From Desmodus rotundus (Eukaryota; Chordata; Mammalia; Chiroptera; Phyllostomidae), in NCBI RefSeq assembly GCF_022682495.2, contig NC_071397.1, forward strand, positions 9,949,082 to 10,013,081: a DNA stretch of 64,000 nt, read 5' to 3'. Made by a program: the position numbers and the translations under genes. The notes under the pieces are model-generated. The model did not search any database. It had not been told where the DNA came from and was given only the letters and a program-made list of their open reading frames with translations. This document shows, one piece after another, positions 41,736 through 54,000 of this stretch. Positions within the stretch are counted from its first letter, which is position 1; each line of letters begins with the position of its first letter.

Positions 41736-43688
41736 GATTTTTTTTTTTTTTTTTTTTTAAGAGATGGAATGGCATGGGGTAAAGTGGGAATACTTAATAA
41801 AAAGGTTAGTAAAAATATTGTGTGTCCTGAAGCTAGCTGTTAGTAGGAGAAATAGGGCTTATAAAGCAAGATGTCTCCATTCACAAAGCCAAGGGAAATT
41901 TTTAGGGGGTTACTTATACAACTTGGGTAAAATAAGGTGTTTGCCCAAATTTAAACCTAACTGCTCATTAATCATACTCACAGTTGAGAGAATTCAACAA
42001 AAACTGTTTGATATTTGCAGAAATTTAAAACACATTTCTATGCCATAAGCCACATGTAAACATTAGGGCCTTTGCCTCTTAAGGTAAAAATTTATCCAGT
42101 ACCATGATAGTACTGAATAAAAAGAAATAGGCCCTACCTCTAGGAGCAAACAAATGGGCTAGAATTCTGCCCTTTCATACAGCTCCTCTGGATGGGTTCC
42201 AAAGCTTGATCCCACTGATTAGAAGCCAGCAACAAACACTTCCTGCTCAGACCACAGAAGCTGAGCTCAGACCTCAGACATCAAAGCTCTCTCTGCTGGT
42301 TCAAAACAGATAGGAAGAATGCTGTTGCTTCAGCTCTTACAAGGCGCATTACTTTATAACCCACCCCCCCCAGAATGGTAGATGCCTTTGGTACAAAGTT
42401 TCAAGTTATCAGGAGAGTACAAGAGGAGTTGCTCAAAGTACTCTAGCCCCAGCTACCTGAATTCATTCTGCCTTCCTAAACTTTGTCTCTCTTCCCTTCT
42501 CAAGTGGTCTCCTCCTAACCTGAAAAAAAATTCTGAATCCAAGATGAAGTGAGGAGTAAGATTTGGATAGGATTAACCCCACCCCACTCTCCCTAAACCT
42601 ACCCATCTATTCCCAAAGGGTGGTGGAACCTAGGGAAAAGGCCTGAAAATTAGTAACAGCTGGCATTCTAATTTTCTCTTTCTCTCTTATTAGTAACAGC
42701 TGGCACTCTTATTTTCTCTGAATTCTCTAGAATGGAGAGTTTTCTGGAAAAACAAATATATCTCTGAAGTTCACCTGGCTTTATATTTTTCTAAAAGGTA
42801 CCTTCTGAATCAGCCTGGTTTCCAGGCCAGAAAAGTACACTAAACTCAGGCTTTAACCTAAAAGGCAATCCTAGACAACTACTCAGGAAGGACTGACCCT
42901 GTACACATTTGGTGCTGAGATGGAGATAATGACCATCTCAAAGAAGGAAAAAAAATCCCTATGGCATGGTGAGGTGAAGCAACTTGTCCCAAGTAACAGC
43001 AGGGCAAATGGCTGAAGAACATTCAAGGACCCAAATCTTCCAAGTCTGTGCCCTTCCCACAACATGATGAAGAGAGGCCAGGACAACTTCTAAACATTAG
43101 TCAAGGCTCTAAAAAAAGTAAATAGCCTCCCCAAACTCAACATAGGAATTCTGCAACTCTGTACACAGGAAACAGGAAGAAAAATAATTCTTAGGGAAAA
43201 TGATCGACAACTTTGCATTAGTATTGAGCAGTTGGGGAAGGAGGCTTGGGGAGAACTACTCTGAAGTCTCTGTTGAGACAGTTTACAGATTTCTGACAAC
43301 AGATGTCAAGAAGAAGCTGGAACAGAGATAACACCTGAGGACCAAGCTCCCTGATTCCCAAGAGCACTCTCAGCAAGAACATGAGTGCTGGGGGAACTCA
43401 GTTTCTAGAGGAACACAGGGAGTGTCAACATATGAGTACATAAAAAGCTTCACAATAGAAAGATGCCAAAACAAGACCGCTGTCCTCTACTTACTACGCA
43501 TATAGGCAGCACTGGGGCACAGACTATAAACTAACAATCTGACATGAAGGAAGTAGCCCCCCCCCAAAAAATTGGAGGGGCACACACAATATAGGGCATT
43601 GACAGGGGGGGTCATTGCTTTAGTTTTCCCGTGAAAGTCAAATGTGTGTGGTTTCAAAACAAAAACCCAGAAACATGAGATTAATGCA

Positions 43689-43694
43689 TTTATT
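43689..43694 (-). terminator. ZNF318: polyadenylation signal AATAAA of ZNF318
   Basis: TTTATT on the plus strand, 1.07 kb after the ZNF318 stop. A second AATAAA at 44079-44084 (minus) could serve a shorter transcript. Confidence 0.7.
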
Positions 43695-44761
43695 CCAAAT
43701 AACACATTAAAAATAAAGTTAAACTTGTCCAAGCCAGCTCATATAGTCTTTAATCATTTAACAAAAAATGTACAACCCAAAACATCACACTATGGTGGAA
43801 ATAACTTGGGAAAGAGAGAGGTGGAGGGAATACAAATGGGTTGTGGAACAGAGGAAAAGTCCAATCCCAGAACAAGTTTCAGATCATCCACCTCTTCAGA
43901 ACAAAAATTGCTGCTAAGCAATTTAATAACCACATCACAATACAATGAACAAAGGCCATTTGGAAAATAAAAGTGACCCAAAAAAGCACATCTGCTCCTG
44001 ACACTGAGCCATGAATAAGCCTTACCGAGTTGTTGTCTTCCAAAAGTGAGTCAAAAGTGAGCAAGATTTTCTTCCATGTTTATTGAGGCGATTTCCAAAC
44101 AGGTTTGTGGGTCAGCAGGACCATTTCAAGCAAAAGTAACAGACTAAGTAAAGTACGGAGGTTGACATGCCACAAAGAAGTAAACAGTAAACAAAAGAGC
44201 TACTCACACTGCATTTCAAACAATGTTAAGGCAGGCCCATCCAAATGGAAACCTAAGAGATGAACAATCCTTCATTCATCAGTTTTCCATTTCTGCAGGC
44301 TTTCTGGTGTTTCTCCCAAAGACCCATCAAGCTGCCCAGAAAATTAGGTGGAGATACAACACAGCAATTGGAGAAGTCAACTCTGCCTTCCTCCTCCCCC
44401 ATGTTCCAGAAATGGCAGTCAAAGGCAAAATACAATCAAAGCACACTATGTGGTGAGCCAGATAGACATTTGATTTTAATGACAAAGTAAGAGAAAAATA
44501 AATTGGCAAAAAAAATAACAGAAAATACTTTTTTTACAGATATGTATAGAAATTATGATTGATTTGTCTAATATCTTAAGGAGAAAGGAAAAAAGGAAAG
44601 GAGGTAAATTTTTTAGCTTCCATGAACATTTGCTGCAAGATGCTGACTGCATCTCATGGTGTAGGTTCCAGATGAGATAGCCAAATAGTCCTGGATCATC
44701 TGGGCACCTGATTTCTAGAAGCCAATTTGATTCATCCACAAGTAGCTCTGGATATGTATTC
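43690..44761 (-). other. ZNF318: ZNF318 3'UTR
   Basis: Non-coding after the stop codon, about 1.07 kb to the AATAAA at 43694-43689. No repeat insertion is recognised in it, in contrast to the introns and the intergenic DNA. Confidence 0.75.
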
Positions 44762-47700
44762 TTAGTTGTGAACACTGGATTCTGTGTGGTCCTGGATGGC
44801 AGCTTCTTGTGTAGGTATTTCCTGAGGGACAGTATTGCCTCGAACAACCTCCTCTCTTGTAGGGGACTCCGGAGGCAAAGATTTTACCAAATTTGAAGTG
44901 TTGTCATTGCCCTCATTTACTTGAGGAACTGCTACCTCTGTGATGGATGCATTCACTATTTCTAGCCGTAGTGGTCCCATCTCCAAGGAGCTGCACTCAG
45001 GAGCATCACCTGGCATAGAGAAATGAGAACATAACTTCTCTTTTTGAACTCCAGATGTCCGTGTGACAAAGTCAACAAGGTCTGGAAGGCAAGGAGATGG
45101 CCCAAGGCCTGCAGGGTTAATTTTTTCTGATTCCACGAGTGAACCTTGTTTCTCTAATTGAGAAGTTTCTTCTACTTCCTCAGGCATCATTCCTCCCGAT
45201 AACAGGTCAAGGGCCTGGTGTGTTCCCTCTAGGTTCCCCAAGCCAAGGTCAACATTTTCTATAGGAAGTCCAGTTTTCAAAATGTTAGGAGTGATCCTTC
45301 CACTTCTGGAATTAGATGAATTTTGCTTACCCTCTGCTCCAAAGTTAAGCACCTGGATTTTGGGAGACTCTAATGGAAACTCAGAAAAGGATGGGATTGG
45401 TTCAAAGTCAGTGAGAGTGGAGGGATTACATCCTACAGGTGACATAGAATTTTCTTCACACACTTTCTGAGACAGGGCAGTTGGGGATCTGTGTGCTGGA
45501 TCTACTGGAGTACTGCAGAAATCAACAGCCATGTCCCCCAGGTTCCCTTGCGGAGCCAGCTCTTCTACTTTCAAGTCTGTAACTTCAAAGTCTTCTAAGG
45601 CCGTGCCTCCTATTGTCACTGCTAATTCTGTACGGCCATCTCGTAGCTCCAGGGCTTCTGCTTCTGGTTTCTCTAGGCTCTCCCAAGTTTCTGGCTGCTT
45701 CTCATTCCAAACAGCCAGGTCACAGATCAATTTATCCTGAATGTCTTTTGATTCTTCTCTCTTGAGGCTTCTGTACCTTAAGACCCTGGAAGCTGACTCT
45801 GGAGCTGAATTTTCCAGGCACTCCTTGCTACCAGTTGAAACTCCTTGCTCCTGTGCACTATCTGTTAAACATGTATCTGATCTGGCTGGGGACTGAAGAA
45901 ATAATTCTGGGGCAGAAATTTTCACAGCTGTGTTTTGTGGATTCTGGAGTAAAGACCTAACTTCTGGTGGAAATGAGTCTATTTTTGCCTTTGTGGAAGA
46001 GAGGGTCTGTGCACTCACTTCAATCACTTTACTTTGAGTTTCACTTCCTGTCACCAATTTCTTAGATTGTCCAGTCTTTTTGTCAGTCATTTGCAACTTA
46101 GGCTGTTCTATTTTTCCCTCACATATGTATCTGTTCCTATGGTTCAAATTAGAATCCTCTATGTTATTGGGCCCAACACTCATGCCTGTTCCCTTTTCTA
46201 CCATCCTCTCAGAGAGCTTTGCTCCTTTTTCTTTTAGTTCAGCATTTGTCTCTGTATCACTTTCTCCATAGTCCTTAGCCTGGTGGAGCTTTTGGCTTTC
46301 CTCATCCTTGTTACCAGGTTCCACGAGGTGGGTTTCTACCAACTTCTTAGATGCCATGGTATTACAGTGTGTATCTGACAGCTGAGGGGCTGGCCCTACA
46401 CCTGGTGGCCCCGGCTCTCCAAAGTCAAGCTCAATCTTTCCTTCTGGAGATATAACCCTATTAGTGTCACTCTGGAAGGAGCTAGAAGTCCACAAAGCCA
46501 AAGTATCTGTCTTTGGGGTAATAGTTTCATAGGGCTTGCTTTGGCACAACCTTGTCAGAGGCTGTAGGAAGCCATAGCTGCTGCCTCTGTTTTTTGAGTC
46601 TACATGATCTACAACTGACCATTTCCTTAGGGACACCACAGTTTTTGCAATGGTTTTTTTAGGGTTTCCAACTGAAGGAGCAGAAGGAGCAGAAACCAAA
46701 CTTCTATCTGGAGGAAACTCCTCTTGGGATGCACTGCTGTTCACAGTAGAAGTGGAAAATGTGTCTGAACTTTCACCTCTAGAAAAGTTGCTATTCTCTC
46801 CATTGGCCAATGGACCACCACTCAGTTTAGTTTCAGGGGTCCCCTTTCCACCGCTACTATAGAATATGTCATACAGGTCCTTAGCATTGGCTGTGGCTAA
46901 GCATGAATTTCGCTTTTCCAATTTTTTGGCTTGTTCACTGAATACACTTGAGAGAGGAGGTGGTGGACGCACTAACACAGAGAATAGGGTCTGGTCCCGG
47001 TCACTCTCACTCACCCCAGGAGCTGTCTCATCAGAAGGAATGGCAGTTGGCTGTGCTGAGGCCATAATAGCTACTGGCAACACTGGATTCAAAATGTTAG
47101 GACCCAGGAAGCAAGAGCTCAGAGTGTGAGATACTGTTGGATTAGATTTTACTGGAGCCAAGATTGCCTTTGCTTGAGCAGGAGAAGGGGCAGGTGTAGC
47201 TGGATGAGATATAGCTGGGGGTGGTGGGGGTGGGGGTGGAGGAGGTGGTGGAGGAGGTAGGAGCAATTGTTCAGGTATATGGGATGGCTCATTCTTTTCA
47301 GCCAGCACCATTTTTTCCTCTGGAGACCCTTTTAGAATCACCTCTTCCCCTCCAAATGCTTTGGAGATTATGTCAGGTGGCAAGAGGAGATCAGATGAAG
47401 ACTCTTTAACAACTGGCAGAGGCTTAGCAGTGGTTCCAGAGGACTTGATGGATAGAAAGGTGTTAAGAGGAGCTGGCTTGCTGACTGTAGTTGACCCTGA
47501 CTTGCGGAGCACTGTGGATGGGATAGGCAGGTTGGGTCGGATCTTAGTCTGGGTTGAAGTTGTTACAACAGGCATCCAAGGGCTAGTATGTGCAACAACA
47601 GTTTTCCCAGAGAGCTTGATTTTTATGGGCTTTGCCTTCCCAGCTTCAGCTTTGACATCCTCTTTGTCCTTACTGCTTTCTGTCTCTTCCTTGTGAATAC

Positions 47701-48082
47701 TCTGGGCCACTGAACTTTTTTCCTCCTCTTTTTCTGGCTTCTTCCAGCTGAATTTCCCAAAAGAGGAAGATGCTGGTGATTCTTTCTTTACTTCTTCTTT
47801 TAATTGGAGTTTGATGCCGCCCTTCCTCTTGTTTTCAGCCTTTTCAGGGGAGTTCCCACCCTCAGAGAGTTGGTCCTCTAATTCCTCAGAGACCTTCTCA
47901 TCTTCCTTTACTTCTTTCACGATCTTTGCCTTTTTTTCTTTCTTCTCTTCCTTTGGTCTCTCAGTAAGTTTGCGCTTTAGCTCACTCTGACGTCGCCGTT
48001 CTGTCTCCAGGACCACAGCCAGGCCAGCTTGGCGGTCAAGATTCCGCCGCTCCTCATACAATGGGTTTTCAACCACGTATTT
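44762..48082 (-). CDS. ZNF318: ZNF318 last exon (1,106 codons)
   Basis: Acceptor CTCTTCCCAG, then KYVVENPLYEERRNLDRQAG. It contains a basic Lys/Glu-rich part (KEEKKEKKAKIVKEVKE), a run of 14 prolines (~47217-47263) and a long Ser/Glu-rich tail. TAA at 44764-44762. A single open frame of 3.3 kb. Confidence 0.96.
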   Translation of the reverse strand, partial: KYVVENPLYEERRNLDRQAGLAVVLETERRRQSELKRKLTERPKEEKKEKKAKIVKEVKEDEKVSEELEDQLSEGGNSPEKAENKRKGGIKLQLKEEVKKESPASSSFGKFSWKKPEKEEEKSSVAQSIHKEETESSKDKEDVKAEAGKAKPIKIKLSGKTVVAHTSPWMPVVTTSTQTKIRPNLPIPSTVLRKSGSTTVSKPAPLNTFLSIKSSGTTAKPLPVVKESSSDLLLPPDIISKAFGGEEVILKGSPEEKMVLAEKNEPSHIPEQLLLPPPPPPPPPPPPPPAISHPATPAPSPAQAKAILAPVKSNPTVSHTLSSCFLGPNILNPVLPVAIMASAQPTAIPSDETAPGVSESDRDQTLFSVLVRPPPPLSSVFSEQAKKLEKRNSCLATANAKDLYDIFYSSGGKGTPETKLSGGPLANGENSNFSRGESSDTFSTSTVNSSASQEEFPPDRSLVSAPSAPSVGNPKKTIAKTVVSLRKWSVVDHVDSKNRGSSYGFLQPLTRLCQSKPYETITPKTDTLALWTSSSFQSDTNRVISPEGKIELDFGEPGPPGVGPAPQLSDTHCNTMASKKLVETHLVEPGNKDEESQKLHQAKDYGESDTETNAELKEKGAKLSERMVEKGTGMSVGPNNIEDSNLNHRNRYICEGKIEQPKLQMTDKKTGQSKKLVTGSETQSKVIEVSAQTLSSTKAKIDSFPPEVRSLLQNPQNTAVKISAPELFLQSPARSDTCLTDSAQEQGVSTGSKECLENSAPESASRVLRYRSLKREESKDIQDKLICDLAVWNEKQPETWESLEKPEAEALELRDGRTELAVTIGGTALEDFEVTDLKVEELAPQGNLGDMAVDFCSTPVDPAHRSPTALSQKVCEENSMSPVGCNPSTLTDFEPIPSFSEFPLESPKIQVLNFGAEGKQNSSNSRSGRITPNILKTGLPIENVDLGLGNLEGTHQALDLLSGGMMPEEVEETSQLEKQGSLVESEKINPAGLGPSPCLPDLVDFVTRTSGVQKEKLCSHFSMPGDAPECSSLEMGPLRLEIVNASITEVAVPQVNEGNDNTSNLVKSLPPESPTREEVVRGNTVPQEIPTQEAAIQDHTESSVHN

Positions 48083-51000
48083 CTGGGAAGAGAAAGGATA
48101 AAGGCTCAACAACTGGTCAAAATACTGTAAGAGAGAAAATCTTGACCCCACTAATCTCTAGAAATCATTTTTCTCAAGGATGTAGATGGTTCTTTCAGGT
48201 TAGCAACTCTCACTAGGATGGAGAACTTCCTAGTAGTAATAGGGAATTTGAAGTGTTAATGACTTTTTCTGGCTCTCAACTCATTTGACAAAGTCAAAAG
48301 GATTACTGCAGAAAGTGAGAAACTCCACAGGCTACAAAGACCAACCTTATACTTCTCATTGTGTTGGTGACCCTTCACATGTTGCTCTCCAGAAATTGGA
48401 TCCCCCAAAAATTCTTCACAGAGCTGGCAGTAATATCCAGTGATGGGAATCAGAAACTCAGAGCCTGGAAGAAGTGGAAAAAAGTCAAGAAAATAAGTCA
48501 TTTCCACCCAGGATGAAAGCAATCAAAGGAAATCACACTTTCCCTTTGTAATAAAATGTTTAATGGTACACAGGACCTTACCCATTTTTGAGTCAGAAGT
48601 AGCATTTAGATGAATTCCAATGGTATGGTCTTCCCAACTTAAAGTCTGAACTCAGGACCTCTATGCCTTCTACCTCTTGGGAACACTAACTAGTATATTC
48701 AGGAGTTTCCTGTGCTAGATTCCTTTCTGTTGCCAGTTCTCCTCAAACTCCATCTAGCACTAAGTATTTTAGCAGATATAAAAACTATAATCCCACCCTG
48801 GCTGGTGTGGCTCAGTGGACTGAGCAATGGCCTGTGAGCCAAAGGGTCTCCAGTTCAATTCCCAGTCAGGGCACATGCCTGGGTTGAGGGCCAGGTCCCC
48901 AGCAGGGAGCATGTGGGAGGCAACCACACGGTGATGTTCCTCTCCCTCTCTTTTTCCCTCCCTTCCCCTCTGTCTAAAAATAAATAAATAAAATCATTAA
49001 AAAAAAACCCCACAAAACAAAACTACAACCCCAAATAGCTAGCCCAGTACCATTTATATGAGGATCTCTCATGTTGCTATTAATGACTCAGTAATTACCT
49101 ATCTTCTTCAGATCTAAAGGATGTAGCAGCATTAACTGCTTATGAAAGTAAGAAATTGAGAAGTTTAAAAACAAACTTTCTACTTCTCAATTTACCCCCT
49201 TAATAATGACTATTCAAAAATATTTCTTAGTTGAAAAGGCAGTTAAATTACTGCACTTCTTATTGTTCTTTTTTACCCAGATTTCAAATAAGATTTTAGT
49301 GCATATGCCAGGGACAAAGAAAATTATATTTTAATGTAGTACACATATATTTAATATGTTAAGATTTTTTGCCATATGGGTAGAGATCATTCTTGGCTTA
49401 TACAACTCTGTATTTCTTCAAGTCCTAGAGTACACTGTTTTGCACATAAAAGGCATTTTTATAGCTTTGTCAAAACAAGTATTCATGTCTAGCCCTATGC
49501 TGCTTCCTAGCACCTTAGTTCAGGGACACCTCCTCCTTGGCTGACTATAAGGAAACCACAAAAAAGGCAGGGAGGAAACATACCTTTTGCAGGAACAGTT
49601 ATCTTGTCAGTGCGCTTTACAGCATCTTGCTTGGCCTCACTCTGGGTCTTTGAAGCCCAAGGTCTGTTGTAGGGATCCAGTGTCTATTTGCAAGAGGCAG
49701 AGGTGCTCACACAACAGCACTAAAAGCTCAGTGCCCCACTTTTCTTTTTTCCCCACACACCAAAGGGACCAGAAGCCCCCAGGTACCCACCCCCACCCAC
49801 TCTGCCAACTGTTTAAACGGAAATCACCTGTGGAAAAGGTAAACACATGTTAGAGCAAGTACCAGCAATGGATAAAAATAAAACAAATAATCAGGTACTC
49901 AAGGAATCAAAAGAGGCCGAAGCCTCACTTACACTTGTCATGGTGTTTAGTTACAGGCAGGTCCCCTGGACTGAGCCCTGGGGATGGTGACTCCTTTGCT
50001 GGTATCTCTTGGCTCTTCATATTGGGGCTCCTGCCCATATGAGAATGTTTCATTTGCCAGCTTTGTAATGCAGATGGGGGTATAGAAGTTCGAGGGGAAG
50101 GAGGGTGAGAGTAGAAATAACAGAGGGCAGGGTACTTACCTGTGTGTGCTTCTTATTGTGCATATGAGTAAAGAAGTCAAACATGGTCCCACAGATGGTG
50201 TTGCAGTCCTTGCACCAGTGATTGCCAGCATCATAATACTCATATGCAGCAACGGGCTGTTCAGATTGCTTAGCAGCTGGCTGGGGGCTCTCTGCAGTCT
50301 TGGGGCTCTTGGTATGAGAATTCTCATTGTTTATCTTTGAGTCCTACAGGGGGAAAAAGCCTGCACTTAGGAGGAATTCAAGGCAGTCTAGATCAGTCTC
50401 AGAAAAAAGCTCAGAAAAAGCAAGTAGCCTATCACAATTATAGAAATAGGCCTATATGATCATATTTCCAGTCCCTAAATTTCATAAACTGGGGAAAACC
50501 CCACAAGATACTTGTCTCTAAGGTTCAAACAGAACTAATTAGATTCCACAGTACTTTCTTCTCATGGAGAATAAATCGCAATGGTAATATATTTGCTTAT
50601 ATATCCTAAAATATCTAGAAGAATACTCAAGATTATTGAAACGCTGGCTGCTGCTGGGAAGGGGACATAGAGAACTGCATATCCTTTTGTAGATGTTGAA
50701 AGTGTTACTATGCAAATAAATACAACAGTTAAATTTAAAAATCACAATGACAACTACGGAGGGAAGAAAAACCAAATGGAAAAGGTAATTGACAGGTTAC
50801 ACAAATGCAGAGACCAGATGACAGTGAACTCACTTATCACAGACGCATACTGGTGGAACTCTGCAGAGCAGAGCTGATGTGCACAAAGCCAACAGTAGTC
50901 TGTGTAGGATGACTTAAAGGAATCTAGGCAAAATATTTCTAACTGCCTAAAATATTACCACTGGTACTTTATTATTTTTTTAAAGATTTATTTATATTTT

Positions 51001-54000
51001 AGAGAGAAGGGAAGGGAGGGAGAAAGAGAGAAAGAGAAACATCAATGTGTGTAAGAAACATTGACTGGTTGCCTCTCTCATACCTCGCCTGGGGACTTGG
51101 CCCAAAACCTAGGCAGGTGCCCCGACAAGGAACTGAAATGGCAACAATTTGGTTCGCAGGCCTGTGTTCAAAACACTGAGCCACACCAGCTAGGGCTCCA
51201 TTGGTATTTTGTACCACTAATTTAACACTTCTCAGTTAATATGAATTTTCTTTTAAAACATATCAACTCCCAACATTAAGTTACAATAATAAGTACTTTA
51301 ATATGAATTCATTTGTCAGCAAGCTGGGAAAAAGACATTTAGGAAATAAGAATTTTGGTTAATGTTGGGTAGTGAGAAACAACAACAAAAAAATTTTGGA
51401 ACACATAGTGGCTAAGTACACCTGAGGTTCTATAACAGACGAGATCAGGGAACTGGGCATCTGTAATATAGACTGATGGGAAAAGGAAGACAGGATACAG
51501 AAAGGGCAACAATTAGCACTTCAAAAATAATCCTTCCCTGCTAGAGTCTTATTCAACAGACACTAGGGAGAACGCACCCAGCAGGTGAGGCATGGGCATA
51601 TGTATACATTGCTGGTGAGTATTAACTGGCACCATCTTTCTGGAAGATAATCTACAAATACTTATTTTATATATATATATATCTCAAGACTTTATTTATT
51701 TATTTTTAGATAGAGAGGAAGGGAGGGAGAAAGAGAGTGAGAGAAACATCAATGTGTGGTTGCCTTTCACACACCCCCTACGGGGGACCTGGCCCACAAC
51801 CCAGGCATGTGCCCTGACTGGAAATCAAACTGGAGACCCTTTGGTTCGCAGGCTGGCGCTTAATCCACTAAGCCACACCAGCCAGGGCAAGAAATACATA
51901 TTATGTATCTCAAAATTCTTTATACTCTTTGACCCAGCAATTTCATTCCTTGACATTTATCCTAAGGAAATTATTATGTCAAATAACGGGTGAGTTGACT
52001 GACTAAATAAATTTTGGCATCCACACAACAAAAAAATAAGGTCATTAAAAATGTTATTAGAGAAGTCTGTTTATTGACATTGAAAGATGTTCATTATATA
52101 CTGGGAAAAGTATGTAAGAAAAATACATTTGAATAATCAATAAAGATATGGGAATAGGCATAGAATATCAAATGTTACCTTATATAAGACCTTCTCTAAC
52201 TACTCTGTATTTTTTATCCTGATTTCTTTTTTTAGATATTTGTCATTACTTAATTCAAACTTGTTTTTTTATTGTCTATCTTTTCCTACTTGATGAGAAT
52301 AAAGAATAAGAACCTTGTCTACACTTTTTCCCTCTATACTTCCCATATCTAAAATAGTGCCTGGCACTTTCTTACAGATCAATAAATATTTGTTAAGTAT
52401 TTGGAATGATATATACCAAGATATTAATAATAGCTGTCTCTAGGTGAATAAAATTATGAAAATATTTATTTTTATGAAGAGAAAACCAAAAATCAAATAT
52501 GCATTTTAAAGAGAGGCAAAGAAAGAAAAAGTACCCAGAATAGGTAGAAAAGAGAGGTTACAGACACAATGTTCCTTACTGCTGAAATGAAAACTGAATT
52601 GCAACATATTCCTGTTAGCTTCAGAGAACATGAATACTCAACTCAAATAAAGATGACAGATTACTCTGGGGTTGGTGCATAAACAGAGTCTCAGACAATG
52701 TATAACTCAACTACAAAGGACTAGAACTTTCAGGCTCTTCTCGCATTAAAAGCCCTAACTCAATAACCCTGGTATAAAAGAGTATAGTCTTATCTGATTG
52801 AGAAAGTGAACTCTCCCAGAAAGGCATGGAATAATTACAGTTTGGTTGATAGAGAATACAGAATATCCTCTTCTTTATCCCTCAAACATTAACTGAGTAT
52901 CTACTATATACTAGACATACTGGATGCCATGGTAAATGCAAAGATAAATTAAGTTGTACTCTTTTATTTTCAAGAGGCTCTCATTTACTAGAAGAGACAG
53001 ATGTGAGAACAGACATGCTGCAAATCATGTTTTAAATATGACAGAATGATATACATCTTATAAAGAAACAAAGTAATATATTAAGAGTGCTAAAGAAAGG
53101 TGCTGGCTTGTGTGGCTCAGTGGATTAAGCACCAGCTGTGAACCAAAGGGTTGCTGGTTCAATTCCCAGTCAGGGCACATGCCTGGGTTATGGGCCAGGT
53201 CCCCAGGAGGGGGTGTGTGAGAGGCAACCGCATATTGATGTTTCTCTCCCTTTCTTTCTCCCTCCCTTCCCCTCTGTCTAAACATAAATAAAAAAGAGTG
53301 CTAAAGAAGGGATGACTAAATCTGGGTAGAATTCAGGAATTCTTCATGGAGAAGGTAGTATTCAGGTTGGGCCTTAGTGGATGAATGGGGTGAAGAAAAA
53401 AAAATTAATCCAGGCTAAGAAGATTATTAATACAAAATTAGGAACACAAAATAGCATATTGAACATCTGGAAAAGAGCAAGAATTCTAAGGTTGTAGGAG
53501 GCTGAGATATAGTTTAATACTTACTGAGCACTACTCATTTACTATGAATCAAGCACTACATATTGGGGACTATATTGAAGAATGAGAGAGATACAGTCCC
53601 TGTCCCTTGAACCTTAAAATCTAATTTGGGGAACACATGCAATTTTATAATTATAACTGTCACAAATGCTAAGACAAAAAATTGTAAGTATTGTCAGTGT
53701 GTATCAGTCAATTTTACCAGTCTGGGAAATCAGGAAGGGAGTCAGGGAAATAATTTAAGCTGCAACCTGAAGAATGAATGAGTTAGTTAGAAGGGATAAG
53801 GAAAAACTGGAGTTTGCATGGTAACCAGAGGGAAGAGAAAATACAAAGACGTTAGAGGGGATGATAGATTTGAGGAATGAAAAGGCCAGTAATGAAATTA
53901 TAGTGAGCAAAGGGAAAAAGATACATGAAATGAGGCTGAAGAGGTAGGCAAGGAAGTCTCATGATCACTGGCAGTATATGGAGAAAGAAATGAGTGTAGC

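Larger units (their letters stand above)
38275..43670. other. intergenic DNA between the HAL1 and the ZNF318 3' end
   Basis: About 5.4 kb, AT-rich. It holds two VES copies (40795-40978 and ~41550-41735, both minus), an L2/MIR-like piece near 40590-40660, a 40-bp-period duplication near 42649-42725 and two exon-like segments on the minus strand (38948-39102, ~40100-40206). No known protein is recognised. Confidence 0.65.

Noticed and set aside
42135..42330. Possible first exon on the minus strand ending CTAGAG|GTAGGG
   Set aside because: The donor is fair, but no promoter, no open frame and no matching acceptor downstream could be tied to it.
45282..47696. Plus-strand frames inside the ZNF318 last exon
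   Set aside because: Shadows of a 3.3-kb coding exon; no independent evidence.
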